Origin: Cyanobium sp. AMD-g
GTDB taxonomy: Bacteria; Cyanobacteriota; Cyanobacteriia; PCC-6307; Cyanobiaceae
Assembly (NCBI RefSeq): GCF_024346395.1
Contig: NZ_JAGQCW010000008.1
Coordinates: 1-64,000, forward strand
Length of the DNA: 64,000 nt
Direction of reading: 5' to 3'
Shown here: piece by piece, positions 16,789 to 25,723 of the stretch
How the letters are laid out: every line of letters begins with the position of its first letter
How positions within the stretch are numbered: the first letter of the stretch is position 1
Notes under the pieces: generated by a model
What the model was told of the DNA's origin: nothing
Database searches by the model: none
The model's input: only the letters and a program-made list of their open reading frames with translations
Program-made: the position numbers and the translations under genes

Positions 16789-18435
16789 ATGGCCTCACTT
16801 TTTGAAGCGCTCAAGCAGGAGGTTCTCGCTGTCGAGAGGGATCCGGCCCTCGACACCGGCAGGGCGACGGTGGCCCTGCTGCAGGAGTGGCTGGCCAGCC
16901 ACGAGGCCGAGATCAGCGCCCGCAAGCTGGCGGCACCGACGGAATTCAACGGCACGTTGATGCAGTGGTTCCACTGGTACAGCGATGGCGATGGCGGCCA
17001 CTGGCGGCGGCTGCGCCAGGAGGCACCGGCCCTGGCCCGGGCCGGCATCACCGCCCTGTGGCTGCCGCCGGCCGGCAAGGGCGGCAGTGTCTGGGATGTG
17101 GGCTATGGCACCTACGACCTGTTCGATCTGGGCGAATTCGACCAGAAGGGCACGGTGCGCACCAAGTACGGCACCAAACAGGAGTATCTGGAGGCCGTCC
17201 AGGCCTGCCACGCGGTGGGGATCCAGGTGTACGCCGATGTGGTGTTCAACCACAAGCTCAACGCCGACGAGCAGGAGCAGTACCGGGCCACCCCCTACGA
17301 CCCGGCGGACCGCAACCGGCCCCTGGGGGAGGAACGCACGATCAGCGCCTGGACCCGCTTCCGTTTCGATGGCCGCGGCAACCATTACTCCTCCATGCAG
17401 TGGCACTGGTATCACTTCGACGCCGTCGACCACAACAGCCTGGATCCCGATTTCAAGGCCATCTGGCGTACCCAGGGGGCCGGATTCGAGGCCAACGTCG
17501 ATCTGGAGAAGGGCAACTACGACTACCTGATGGGCAGCGACCTCAACGTGAACCACCCCGAGGTGCGCGGCGAGCTCAAGCACTGGGGCCTCTGGACCCT
17601 CGACCACGTGGGCGCGGACGGATTCCGGCTCGACGCGATCAAGCACATCGCCAGTGACTTCTTCCTCGACTGGATCAGCAGCCTGGAGGAGCACGCCCAG
17701 CGCGATCTGTTCGTGGTGGGTGAGTACTGGACGTACAACATCGAAAGCCTGCACTGGTACGCAGCCAACACCGGCGGCCATATGAGCCTGTTCGATGCGC
17801 CGCTGCACATGAATTTTCACCAGGCCAGCCGCAGCGGCGGCAACTACGACATGCGGCGCCTGCTCGATGGCACCTTGATGCAGCAGCTGCCCCTGCTGGC
17901 CGTGACCCTGGTGGAGAACCACGACACCCAGCCGCTGCAATCGCTGGAGTCGGTGGTGGAGGCCTGGTTCAAACCCCTGGCCTACGCCGTGATCCTGCTG
18001 CGCGACCAGGGCTACCCCTGCATCTTCCATGCCGATTACTACGGCGCCGACTACACCGACAGAAAAGACGGCCAGGAGCACCGGATCGTGCTGCCCAGCC
18101 ACCGCTTCCTGATCGACCGTTTCCTGCTGGCCCGCAGCCACTGCGCCTATGGCCCCCAGTACGACTACCTCGACCATGTCAACACCATCGGCTGGACACG
18201 CCTGGGCACCCCGGGGCACCCGGGGGCCATGGCGGTGCTGATGAGCGACGGGCCCGCCGGCCACAAGTGGATGGAGGTGGGGAAGCGCCACACCAGCTTC
18301 CGCGACCTGACCGGGCACATCCAGGCCCCGGTCACCACCAACGGCGACGGCTGGGCGGAATGGCACTGCCCGGGGGGTTCGGTGTCGGTGTGGGTGGAGG
18401 AAGCGTCCCTGGCGGCGATGGGAGTGACGCTCTGA
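16789..18435 (+). CDS. Cytoplasmic alpha-amylase, GH13
   Basis: A 548-residue protein without signal peptide. EFNGTLMQWFHWYSDGDG begins the (beta/alpha)8 barrel. The conserved regions are VYADVVFNHK (I), GFRLDAIKH near 280 (II, nucleophile Asp), VVGEYW near 314 (III, acid/base Glu) and VENHDTQ near 376 (IV, transition-state Asp). It resembles the intracellular AmyS/liquefying subfamily (GH13_5). It probably breaks down glycogen-derived maltodextrins inside the cell. It carries about 45 extra N-terminal residues before the barrel. It is convergent with the next gene with a 19-base gap. Confidence 0.93.
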   Translation: MASLFEALKQEVLAVERDPALDTGRATVALLQEWLASHEAEISARKLAAPTEFNGTLMQWFHWYSDGDGGHWRRLRQEAPALARAGITALWLPPAGKGGSVWDVGYGTYDLFDLGEFDQKGTVRTKYGTKQEYLEAVQACHAVGIQVYADVVFNHKLNADEQEQYRATPYDPADRNRPLGEERTISAWTRFRFDGRGNHYSSMQWHWYHFDAVDHNSLDPDFKAIWRTQGAGFEANVDLEKGNYDYLMGSDLNVNHPEVRGELKHWGLWTLDHVGADGFRLDAIKHIASDFFLDWISSLEEHAQRDLFVVGEYWTYNIESLHWYAANTGGHMSLFDAPLHMNFHQASRSGGNYDMRRLLDGTLMQQLPLLAVTLVENHDTQPLQSLESVVEAWFKPLAYAVILLRDQGYPCIFHADYYGADYTDRKDGQEHRIVLPSHRFLIDRFLLARSHCAYGPQYDYLDHVNTIGWTRLGTPGHPGAMAVLMSDGPAGHKWMEVGKRHTSFRDLTGHIQAPVTTNGDGWAEWHCPGGSVSVWVEEASLAAMGVTL

Positions 18436-18454
18436 ACGCTGCCGGCCCAGGCGG

Positions 18455-18958
18455 TTAACGATGCGCCCTGCGCCGCAGCAGTTGCGGCTCGACGCTCTCC
18501 ACACCCGGCAGGTCCCGCAGCCTGTCCAGACCGCCGAGGGCGTCGGCGATGCTGCCGCTGCTGGCCCGCAACCAGGCGGCCTCGGGTGCATGGTCGGGCA
18601 GGCTGGCGATGCGGCAGCCGGCCTGTTCCAGGGCGGCGCGGTGGTCCTTCGCACGGTCCCCCTGCCGGAAACGCAGAAACAGCGCCCCGGTGGGAACGGC
18701 CAGTTCATCGCTTCCCACCTGGCCATAGACCGGGCTGATGGTCTGGCCGGGAGCCAGGGGCGCGGCAGGGGGACCGGCCAGCACGGCAATCGCCTCCGGC
18801 TCGAACCGCAGGATCACATCCGCCTGCGGCAGGGGCTCCCCATGCACGGCAGTCCAGCCGGTCCTCTGTGCCAGGAGCACCGATCCCGGCCCCCCCACGG
18901 CGATCTGCCGGGGGAACGCCTCGACCATGGCGGCGACCAGCGCCTGCTCCTGGCTCAC
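18455..18958 (-). CDS. Stand-alone subtilase propeptide-like protein
   Basis: A 167-residue protein with no signal peptide. Its C-terminal 85 residues (ALFLRFRQGD ... LEQAGCRIASLPDHAPEAAW ... GVESVEPQLLRRR) follow the same pattern as the pro-region of the divergent subtilase (MFVKFDDD ... LQRLGLAIKRGLSYARNAYF ... EESVALCHPELVSPSR). That is a short two-strand/two-helix module ending in a hydrophobic 'VxxVEPxL' strand, as in I9-type inhibitors. I infer a folding helper or inhibitor of that protease. The N-terminal 80 residues match nothing I know. The two genes share a 72-base divergent promoter region. Confidence 0.7.
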   Translation of the reverse strand: MSQEQALVAAMVEAFPRQIAVGGPGSVLLAQRTGWTAVHGEPLPQADVILRFEPEAIAVLAGPPAAPLAPGQTISPVYGQVGSDELAVPTGALFLRFRQGDRAKDHRAALEQAGCRIASLPDHAPEAAWLRASSGSIADALGGLDRLRDLPGVESVEPQLLRRRAHR

Positions 18959-19030
18959 CGACCGTTTCCGCAGGGCTGCAGAGGTTAGCCCCCCTGCCTG
19001 TGACGGCAGATCACGTCCTGTTCCGTTGGC

Positions 19031-21070
19031 TTGTCTTCAGAGGCCCCTCGGCGGAGAGTGACCGCCGCAGCTGCAAAGCCGATGGTTCAGGTTCGCTATG
19101 GCGGCAAAGATGCTGTCCCCTATGCACTCGATGTCAGCGACAATCACCTCGTCGTCCGCACCCTGAGTCGCCAGGCGGTGATGCCGGCGCGGCCGTTCGA
19201 GGTGTCGCCCGTCAGCGCCGAGACCCACCGGATTCTCGATCAGTTCGAGACCCTGACCCGCTTCCGCGAGGCGGGGGTTGAGCTGTTGGGCACCAGGACG
19301 CCCCAGGCCGACAGCGCGCTGCGCGACACCGCCCGCAGCTTGCTCAAGGCGGAACCGGCCATTGCGTTCGCCGGCCGCGTTCTGGTGGATGGCACCGGCC
19401 GGCCCGTGGTCTACACGGAGAACATGTTCGTCAAGTTTGATGATGATGCGGAGCCTGAGGCCTGCGAGGGCGTGCTGCAACGTCTTGGCCTCGCCATCAA
19501 GCGTGGCCTCAGCTATGCCCGCAACGCCTACTTCGTGGCCGCTCCCGACAACAGCGGGCTGGCGGTGTTCGCGATCGCCGAGACCCTGCTGGGCGAGGAG
19601 AGCGTCGCCCTGTGCCACCCGGAACTGGTGAGCCCGAGCCGCCAGCGCCGCCAGGCCTTCCCGCCTGAGTGGCATCTGAAAGCCACCGCCGTCAACGGCC
19701 GGCTCGTCGACGCCCACGCCGAGGTGGAGGCGGCCTGGGCCCTCAGCGACGGCACCGGGGCGATCATTGCGGTGGTGGATGACGGCTTTGACATCGACCA
19801 TGAGGAGTTCCGCTCCTCCGGCAAGATCATCGCGCCGCGGGATGTGACCCGTCAGAGCGGCGATCCCCGGCCCGGCCGCGGTGACGACCACGGCACCGCC
19901 TGCGCGGGGGTGGCCTGCGCCAACGGCCAGTTCGGCGCCACGGGCGTCGCCCCCGGCGCCCGTCTGATCCCGATCCGGCTGGCCTCCGGCCTCGGCTCCC
20001 AGGCGGAGGCCGACGCCTTCGTGTGGGCGGCCCGCAACGGCGCCGATGTGATCTCCTGCAGCTGGGGTCCGCCGGACGGGGCCTGGTGGGACCCGAACGA
20101 TCCCGCCCACCGCCAGGTGGTGCCGCTGCCGGATTCCACCCGGCTGGCGATCGACTTCGCCACCACCCAGGGCCGCAGCGGCAAGGGCTGTGTGGTGCTG
20201 TTCGCGGCGGGCAACGGCAACGAGAGCGTCGATAACGACGGCTATGCCAGCTACACCCGGGTGATCGCGGTGGCGGCCTGCAACGACCTCTCGAAACGCA
20301 GCGCCTACAGCGACCACGGCAAGGCCGTGTGGTGCAGCTTCCCCAGCAGCGATGGCAGGCCCTCCCTCACCCCCGGCATCTGGACCACCGACCGCTCCGG
20401 CGGGCTGGGCTACAACCAGGGCAGCCCCCAGAAGGGCGACCCGGCGGGCCATTACACCAATTCCTTCGGCGGCACCTCCAGTGCCTGCCCAGGTGTGGCC
20501 GGAGTGGCAGCCCTGGTGCTGGCGCGAAACCCGGCCCTGCGCTGGGATCAGGTGCGGGAGATCCTGCGACAGGCCTGCGTGCGGATCGACACCGCCGGCG
20601 GCAACTACGACGCCAGCGGCCGCAGCCCCTTCTACGGCTACGGACGGGTCAGCGCCCGCAAGGCGGTGGAACTGGCCCGCCCGCCCCAGCCGGCGGCGGC
20701 CCTGGTGTTCCAGGCGGTGCAGGACGTGCCCATCAACGACTTCCAGACCGCCACCCTGACCCTGCCGGTGGCCGCGCCGGGCCCGTTGCAGTCGATCAAG
20801 GTGGCGGTGGATCTCGACCACACCTTCATCGGCGATCTGGTGGTGCGGCTGCTGCCGCCCGCCGCCCTGGGGGCCGCCCCTGTGTTGCTGCACGACCGGG
20901 CCGGCGGCGGCACCGACAACCTCAAGGTCACCTACGACGCGGTGAATGCCCCCGCCCTGGCGGCGTTGAAGGGCACCGATCCCAGCGGCACCTGGACCCT
21001 GGAGGTGTCCGACACCGCCCGCGCCGACCGGGGCACCCTGCGCAGCCTGAGGCTGGAGCTGAGTTTCTGA
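19031..21070 (+). CDS. Subtilisin/kexin-like serine protease with P domain
   Basis: Up to 679 residues from a TTG at 19031. An ATG at 19082 (MVQVRYGGKDAVPY) is an equally good start. A pro-region (to about 205) precedes the S8 catalytic domain: Asp in IIAVVDDGFDIDH near 250, His in GDDHGTACAGVA near 286 and Ser in GGTSSACPGVAG near 483. The C-terminal 120 residues form a P/Homo B domain (IKVAVDLDHTFIGDLVVRL, GTWTLEVSD), as in kexin and related convertases. No signal peptide is visible, so it may act inside the cell or leave by another route. The neighbouring divergent gene encodes a propeptide-like protein. Confidence 0.92.
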   Translation: MSSEAPRRRVTAAAAKPMVQVRYGGKDAVPYALDVSDNHLVVRTLSRQAVMPARPFEVSPVSAETHRILDQFETLTRFREAGVELLGTRTPQADSALRDTARSLLKAEPAIAFAGRVLVDGTGRPVVYTENMFVKFDDDAEPEACEGVLQRLGLAIKRGLSYARNAYFVAAPDNSGLAVFAIAETLLGEESVALCHPELVSPSRQRRQAFPPEWHLKATAVNGRLVDAHAEVEAAWALSDGTGAIIAVVDDGFDIDHEEFRSSGKIIAPRDVTRQSGDPRPGRGDDHGTACAGVACANGQFGATGVAPGARLIPIRLASGLGSQAEADAFVWAARNGADVISCSWGPPDGAWWDPNDPAHRQVVPLPDSTRLAIDFATTQGRSGKGCVVLFAAGNGNESVDNDGYASYTRVIAVAACNDLSKRSAYSDHGKAVWCSFPSSDGRPSLTPGIWTTDRSGGLGYNQGSPQKGDPAGHYTNSFGGTSSACPGVAGVAALVLARNPALRWDQVREILRQACVRIDTAGGNYDASGRSPFYGYGRVSARKAVELARPPQPAAALVFQAVQDVPINDFQTATLTLPVAAPGPLQSIKVAVDLDHTFIGDLVVRLLPPAALGAAPVLLHDRAGGGTDNLKVTYDAVNAPALAALKGTDPSGTWTLEVSDTARADRGTLRSLRLELSF

Positions 21071-21082
21071 GCCCGGAGGACC

Positions 21083-21448
21083 TCAGGACTTGCCGGTGAT
21101 GGCCCTGGTGGTGCGGATCAAGCCGGCGGTGGTCTGCGGCAGGTAGGGGCCCTTGAGCATCTGGCCGCCGATGCGCAGGCTGATGCCGGCCAGCACCACA
21201 TCAAGGGCCGCCACGGCCGCCGCGGCCCGCAGCCAGCTCAAGGCGAAAGCCTCCCGGATCCAGAGCAGCAGCACCAGTTCGGCCGCCACCAGCGCCAGGG
21301 TCATCAGGGTCAGGCCCATGCCCAGCATCACCCCACCGCCCACCAGGCGCCGCTTCTCCTTGTCGGCCTCCTGCAGGGCGATGCGCACATGCAGGTCCAT
21401 CACCGAGCTGATCAGCGCCGTGACGCGGGCGAAGTTCTGGCCGCTCAT
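21083..21448 (-). CDS. Phage-holin-like membrane protein (DUF1469/YqjE type)
   Basis: A 121-residue protein with a cytosolic amphipathic helix (LISSVMDLHVRIALQEADKE) followed by two membrane segments (MLGMGLTLMTLALVAAELV and LRAAAAVAALDVVLAGIS). This is the Phage_holin_3_6/YqjE layout. Despite the family name there is no phage gene nearby. Such proteins pair with YqjD/ElaB-like proteins, as here: the upstream gene overlaps its start by 4 bases. Function is unknown. Confidence 0.78.
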   Translation of the reverse strand: MSGQNFARVTALISSVMDLHVRIALQEADKEKRRLVGGGVMLGMGLTLMTLALVAAELVLLLWIREAFALSWLRAAAAVAALDVVLAGISLRIGGQMLKGPYLPQTTAGLIRTTRAITGKS

Positions 21449-21921
21449 GCCGACCGCCGGCCCGAGGACAGCAGCAGCCCCACCACCAGCCCCACGCCGG
21501 CGGCGATGCCGAGGGCCATCAAAGGCCTTTCCCGCACCGGCTTCTCGATCCGGGGCCGCAGGGTGCTGTTGAGGTCGTCGAGCAGGTGCTCGAGCTGATC
21601 CTCCAGGGGGCGCAGCGCGTCCACCACGTGCCCCGCCTGTTCACCGGTGACGTTGACCAGATCCAGCAGTTGCTGCTTGACACCGGTGGCGGTGACGCCG
21701 CTCTGGTGGCTGATCACCTCCACCACGTGATCAAAACTGCCCCGGGTGGCCTCCAGGGTGTGGCGGGCCACTTCGGGCCACTCCTTCTGGATGCTGGGCA
21801 GCAGGCTCTCGAAGCGGTCCCGGAACTGCTTCTGCAGGCGTTGGGCCTCACCTGACCCTGTGGACTCCGGAGCCGCGATCTGGGCAGGGTCCGTGGCGGG
21901 ATGGGTGGTGTCCGTTTCCAT
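21445..21921 (-). CDS. YqjD/ElaB-like C-tail-anchored protein
   Basis: A 158-residue protein. A long helical, charged region (about 25-125, VVEVISHQSGVTATGVKQQL and on) leads to PVRERPLMALGIAAGVGLVV, the conserved turn and Gly-rich C-terminal membrane helix of the ElaB/YqjD/DUF883 family. In E. coli these proteins tether ribosomes to the inner membrane in stationary phase. That role here is only inferred. It is coupled to the downstream YqjE-like gene and divergent from smc. Confidence 0.75.
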   Translation of the reverse strand: METDTTHPATDPAQIAAPESTGSGEAQRLQKQFRDRFESLLPSIQKEWPEVARHTLEATRGSFDHVVEVISHQSGVTATGVKQQLLDLVNVTGEQAGHVVDALRPLEDQLEHLLDDLNSTLRPRIEKPVRERPLMALGIAAGVGLVVGLLLSSGRRSA

Positions 21922-22013
21922 GGGAGATCTGGTGGTAAGGCCGATGTGGCTTCACCGTAGAGAGGGTGACTTGAGTTCGTCAGCACCTCGGCTAAACTGC
22001 TGTCGCCTGATGC

Positions 22014-25000
22014 ATGAGCCCGTTGGTTCACATCAATCAGGTTGAGCTCACCCACTTCAAATCCTTCGGCGGGTCGATGACCATCCCGCTGCAGGAGGGC
22101 TTCACGGTGGTCACGGGGCCGAACGGTTCCGGCAAGAGCAACATCCTCGATGCGGTGCTCTTCTGCCTGGGTCTGGCCACCAGCCGGGGCATGCGGGCCG
22201 AGCGGCTCCCCGACCTGATCAACAGCGCCATGCTGCGGGAGGGGAAGGCCGCCGAAACCAGCGTCACCGTGCGCTTCGATCTCGGCGACTGGCAGCCGGA
22301 CAACGCCGAAGACGGCCTGGACGTCCCTGAACAGGGCCCCTGGCTGCAACGGGGCCAGCGGGAGTGGAGCGTCACCCGGCGGCTGCGGGTGGCCCCCGGC
22401 GGCACCTACAGCAGCAGCTTCAGCGCCGACGGGGTGCCCTGCAACCTGCAGCAACTGCAGACCCAGCTGCGGCGGCTGCGGGTCGACCCGGAGGGCAGCA
22501 ACGTCGTCATGCAGGGCGACGTCACCCGCATCGTGTCGATGAGTGCCCGCGACCGGCGCGGCATCATCGACGAGCTGGCCGGCGTGGCCCTGTTCGACTC
22601 CCGCATCGAGCAGAGCCGGGCCAAGCTCGATGAAGTGGTCGAACGGCAGGAGCGCTGCCGCATCGTCGAGCAGGAACTGCTGGCGGCACGGCAGAAGCTC
22701 GAACGCGACTGCGCCAAGGCGCGCACGTACCAGGAGCTGCGCGAGCGGCTGCACCACGGACGTCTGCAGGAGCAGGTGCTGGCCTGGGATGAGGCCCGCG
22801 CCCACGCCCTGGCCCTGGACGGCCGCCTGGAACGCCTCGACCGCCAGCAGGAGCAGGAGCGCGAAGCGATCGTCGCCGCCGAAGCCGAGGTGGCCACCGC
22901 CGCCGCCGCCCTTGAGCGGCTGCAGGCGGAGGTCAAGACCCTGGGCGAAGACCAGCTGCTGGCGGTGCAGGCCGAACTGGCCGGCCTGGAGACCAGCGGC
23001 CGCGAACTGGCCCGCCAGGCGGAACGGCATGGGCACCAGGCGGAGGAACTGCAGCGCCGGCGCCAGGAGCTGCAGCAGAACCAGGCCGCGTTGCGCCACC
23101 AGCGCCAGGCCCTCGACGGCCAGGCCGACGACGGCGCCAGCGACCGTGCCGAAGCCCTCTGCCGCCAGGCCGAGGCGGCGGTGGAGCTGTCCCGCCGCCG
23201 CCTCGGCGAGGTGGCCGGGCGCTCCGGCAGCTGGCTGGAGGAGCAGCAGGGCCGCAGCCGCCGGCGCCAGGAGCTGCAGGAGCAGCTGGCGCCCCTGCTG
23301 GCCGAACGGCAGCAGCTGGAGGAACGGCTGCGGCAGGCCGGCGAGCGGCTGCAGGAACTCGGCGGCGAGGAGCAGCAGGAGGACGCGGCCCAGGCGGAGG
23401 GCTCCGCCGCCCTGGCGGTCCTGGCAGAGCAGGAACGCGCCCTGCTGGCCGGCCTGGAGGATCGCCAGCGGCAGGCCCAGGAGCTGGCCGAGGCCCTGGC
23501 CCTGCAGCAGCGCACCCGCGCGCGGCTGGAGCAGGAGCAGACCAGCCTGGAACGGGAGATCGCCCGCCTCGACAGCCGCCGCGAGACCCTGCAGGAGAGC
23601 CGCGGCACCGGCGCCCTGCGCCTGCTGCTGGAGGCGGGCCTCGAGGGGATCCACGGCTCGGTCGCCCAGCTGGGCGAGGTGGAGGAGCGGCTGCGGGTGG
23701 CCCTGGAGGTGGCGGCCGGTGCCCGGCTGGCCCAGGTGGTGGTGGAGGACGACCGCATCGCCGCCCGGGCGATCGAGCTGCTCAAGAGCCGCCGCGCCGG
23801 CCGGCTCACCTTCCTGCCCCTCAACCGCATCCGGGGCGGCAGTGGTGGCTCGGGGGGGGCGGCCCTGCAGCGGGGCAGCGCCGGCAGCAGTGGCGGGGCC
23901 GGCGGGCTGGTGGGGCGGGCGGTGGAGCTGATCCGCCACGAGCCCGTCTACGCCGATGTCTTCCGCTACGTCTTCGGCGACACGCTGGTGTTCGCCACCC
24001 TCTCCGACGCCCGCCGGGAGCTGGGCCGCTGCCGCGCCGTGACCCTGGAAGGCGAACTGCTGGAGAAGAGCGGCGCCATGACCGGCGGCAGCCTGCAGCA
24101 GCGCTCCGGCCAGCTGGGCTTCGGCCGCAGCAGCGAGGGCGACGAGGCCGAGCCGCTGCGGCAGCGGCTGCTGGAGCTGGGGGAGAGCCTGCTGGCCTGC
24201 CGCCGCCGCGAAGCGGAGCTGGGGCGGAGCCTGGAGGAGGCCAGGCCGGCCCTGCTGGAGCTGCAGCAGCGCCAGGCCGCCCTCCAGGCCGAACGCAGCG
24301 CCGCCGAGCGCACCCTGGCGCCACGGCAGCAGCGCCGCGACCAGGTGAGCAGTCGGCTGCAGCAGCTGCAGGAGGCGTTCCAGGCCGATGGTCGCCGCAT
24401 GCAGACCCTCGACCAGACCCTGCCCCCGCTGCGCCAGGCCCTGGCGGAGCTGGAGGAGGCCGAGCGCCTCGCCAGGGGCAACGACGACAGTGCCCGCTGG
24501 CAGGGCCTGCAGAGCGAGTTGGAGCGGGCCGACCAGGCCCTGATGGAGGCCCGGCGCCAGCGGGATGGCCTGGAGGCGGAGCGGCGGGAGCGGGCCCTGG
24601 GCGCCGAGCGGCTGGGCAGCCAGCTGGAGGCCCTCGCCGGGGAGGAACGGCGGTTGGTGGAGGCGGTGCAGGCCCTGGTGGGGGAACGCCAGCTCTGGAA
24701 GGAACGGCAGCAGGCGGAGCAGGAGCGCCGCAGCGTGCTGGAACGGCAACAGAGCGAGCTGCAGACGCGCTTCGGCGAACGGCGCCGCGCCCGCGACGGG
24801 GCCGAAGCCCACCTGGCCGGCCAGCGCCAGGCCCTGCAGCAGCGCCAGTGGGAGCTGCAGCGGCGCCAGGAGGAGCGGCTGGCCCTGGCCGAGGAGCAGC
24901 GCAGCCACGGCCTGCGGCTGGCCCAGATGGAACGGGAGCTGCCCGACCCCCGCCCGGAACTGCCCGAGGAGGTGCGCGAGGCCGGCCTGGAGGCGCTGCA

Positions 25001-25631
25001 GCAGAACCTGCGCAGCCTGCAGCAGCGCATGGAGGCGCTCGAGCCGGTCAACATGCTCGCCCTCGAGGAGCTGGAGCAGCTGGAGCAGCGGCTGGCCGAC
25101 CTGGACGACCGGCTGGAGGTGCTCAGCAAGGAGCGGGAGGAACTGCTGCTGCGGATCGAAACGGTGGCCACCCTGCGCCAGGAGGCCTTCATGGAGGCCT
25201 TCCGGGCCGTGGACGGCCATTTCCAGACGATCTTCGCCGGCCTCTCCGACGGCGAAGGGCACCTGCAACTGGAGAACCCGGAGCAGCCCCTCGAAGGCGG
25301 GCTGACGCTGGTGGCCCACCCCAAGGGCAAGGCGGTGCGGCGGCTGGCCTCGATGTCGGGAGGTGAGAAATCCCTGACAGCCCTGAGCTTCCTGTTTGCC
25401 CTGCAGCGCTTCCGCCCCTCGCCCTTCTACGCCCTCGATGAGGTGGACAGCTTTCTCGATGGGGTGAACGTGGAGCGGCTGGCCGCCCTGATCGCCGCCC
25501 AGGCCGACCAGGCCCAGTTCATGGTGGTGAGTCACCGCCGGCCGATGATCGCCGCGGCCACCCGCACCATCGGCGTCACCCAGGCCCGCGGCTCCCATAC
25601 CCAGGTGGTCGGTTTGCCGCCGGCGGCCTGA
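22014..25631 (+). CDS. smc: Chromosome segregation protein SMC
   Basis: A 1205-residue protein with the complete SMC plan. The N-terminal head has Walker A GPNGSGKSN near 39. Two long coiled coils (about 170-520 and 690-1040, rich in Gln/Glu/Arg/Leu) flank a hinge (about 535-680, with FRYVFGDTLVF and KSGAMTGGS). The C-terminal head has signature SMSGGEKSLTALS and Walker B YALDEVDSFLDG. With ScpA/ScpB it compacts and resolves the chromosome. The hinge contains an unusual Gly/Ser insertion at about 606-632 (GGSGGSGGAALQRG...). The start is the ATG at 22014. Confidence 0.96.
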   Translation: MSPLVHINQVELTHFKSFGGSMTIPLQEGFTVVTGPNGSGKSNILDAVLFCLGLATSRGMRAERLPDLINSAMLREGKAAETSVTVRFDLGDWQPDNAEDGLDVPEQGPWLQRGQREWSVTRRLRVAPGGTYSSSFSADGVPCNLQQLQTQLRRLRVDPEGSNVVMQGDVTRIVSMSARDRRGIIDELAGVALFDSRIEQSRAKLDEVVERQERCRIVEQELLAARQKLERDCAKARTYQELRERLHHGRLQEQVLAWDEARAHALALDGRLERLDRQQEQEREAIVAAEAEVATAAAALERLQAEVKTLGEDQLLAVQAELAGLETSGRELARQAERHGHQAEELQRRRQELQQNQAALRHQRQALDGQADDGASDRAEALCRQAEAAVELSRRRLGEVAGRSGSWLEEQQGRSRRRQELQEQLAPLLAERQQLEERLRQAGERLQELGGEEQQEDAAQAEGSAALAVLAEQERALLAGLEDRQRQAQELAEALALQQRTRARLEQEQTSLEREIARLDSRRETLQESRGTGALRLLLEAGLEGIHGSVAQLGEVEERLRVALEVAAGARLAQVVVEDDRIAARAIELLKSRRAGRLTFLPLNRIRGGSGGSGGAALQRGSAGSSGGAGGLVGRAVELIRHEPVYADVFRYVFGDTLVFATLSDARRELGRCRAVTLEGELLEKSGAMTGGSLQQRSGQLGFGRSSEGDEAEPLRQRLLELGESLLACRRREAELGRSLEEARPALLELQQRQAALQAERSAAERTLAPRQQRRDQVSSRLQQLQEAFQADGRRMQTLDQTLPPLRQALAELEEAERLARGNDDSARWQGLQSELERADQALMEARRQRDGLEAERRERALGAERLGSQLEALAGEERRLVEAVQALVGERQLWKERQQAEQERRSVLERQQSELQTRFGERRRARDGAEAHLAGQRQALQQRQWELQRRQEERLALAEEQRSHGLRLAQMERELPDPRPELPEEVREAGLEALQQNLRSLQQRMEALEPVNMLALEELEQLEQRLADLDDRLEVLSKEREELLLRIETVATLRQEAFMEAFRAVDGHFQTIFAGLSDGEGHLQLENPEQPLEGGLTLVAHPKGKAVRRLASMSGGEKSLTALSFLFALQRFRPSPFYALDEVDSFLDGVNVERLAALIAAQADQAQFMVVSHRRPMIAAATRTIGVTQARGSHTQVVGLPPAA

Positions 25632-25723
25632 GCCGACCGCGTGGGCCACAATGGGCCGACCAGGCTGTTCCAGGCCGTGCAGTCGCTCCCGTTCCCCCTG
25701 CCGTCCAGCCCCGATCTCCGGAT

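Noticed and set aside
21083-21921. Prophage remnant suggested by a holin-family protein
   Set aside because: The protein is of the YqjE/DUF1469 type paired with an ElaB-like protein, a chromosomal pair. No integrase, capsid or lysis gene is present.
21714-25649. 1311-residue open frame antisense to smc
   Set aside because: A shadow of high-GC codon usage. Its composition is dominated by Leu, Gln, Gly and Ala repeats mirroring the coiled coil, with no domain, and the smc frame is unambiguous.
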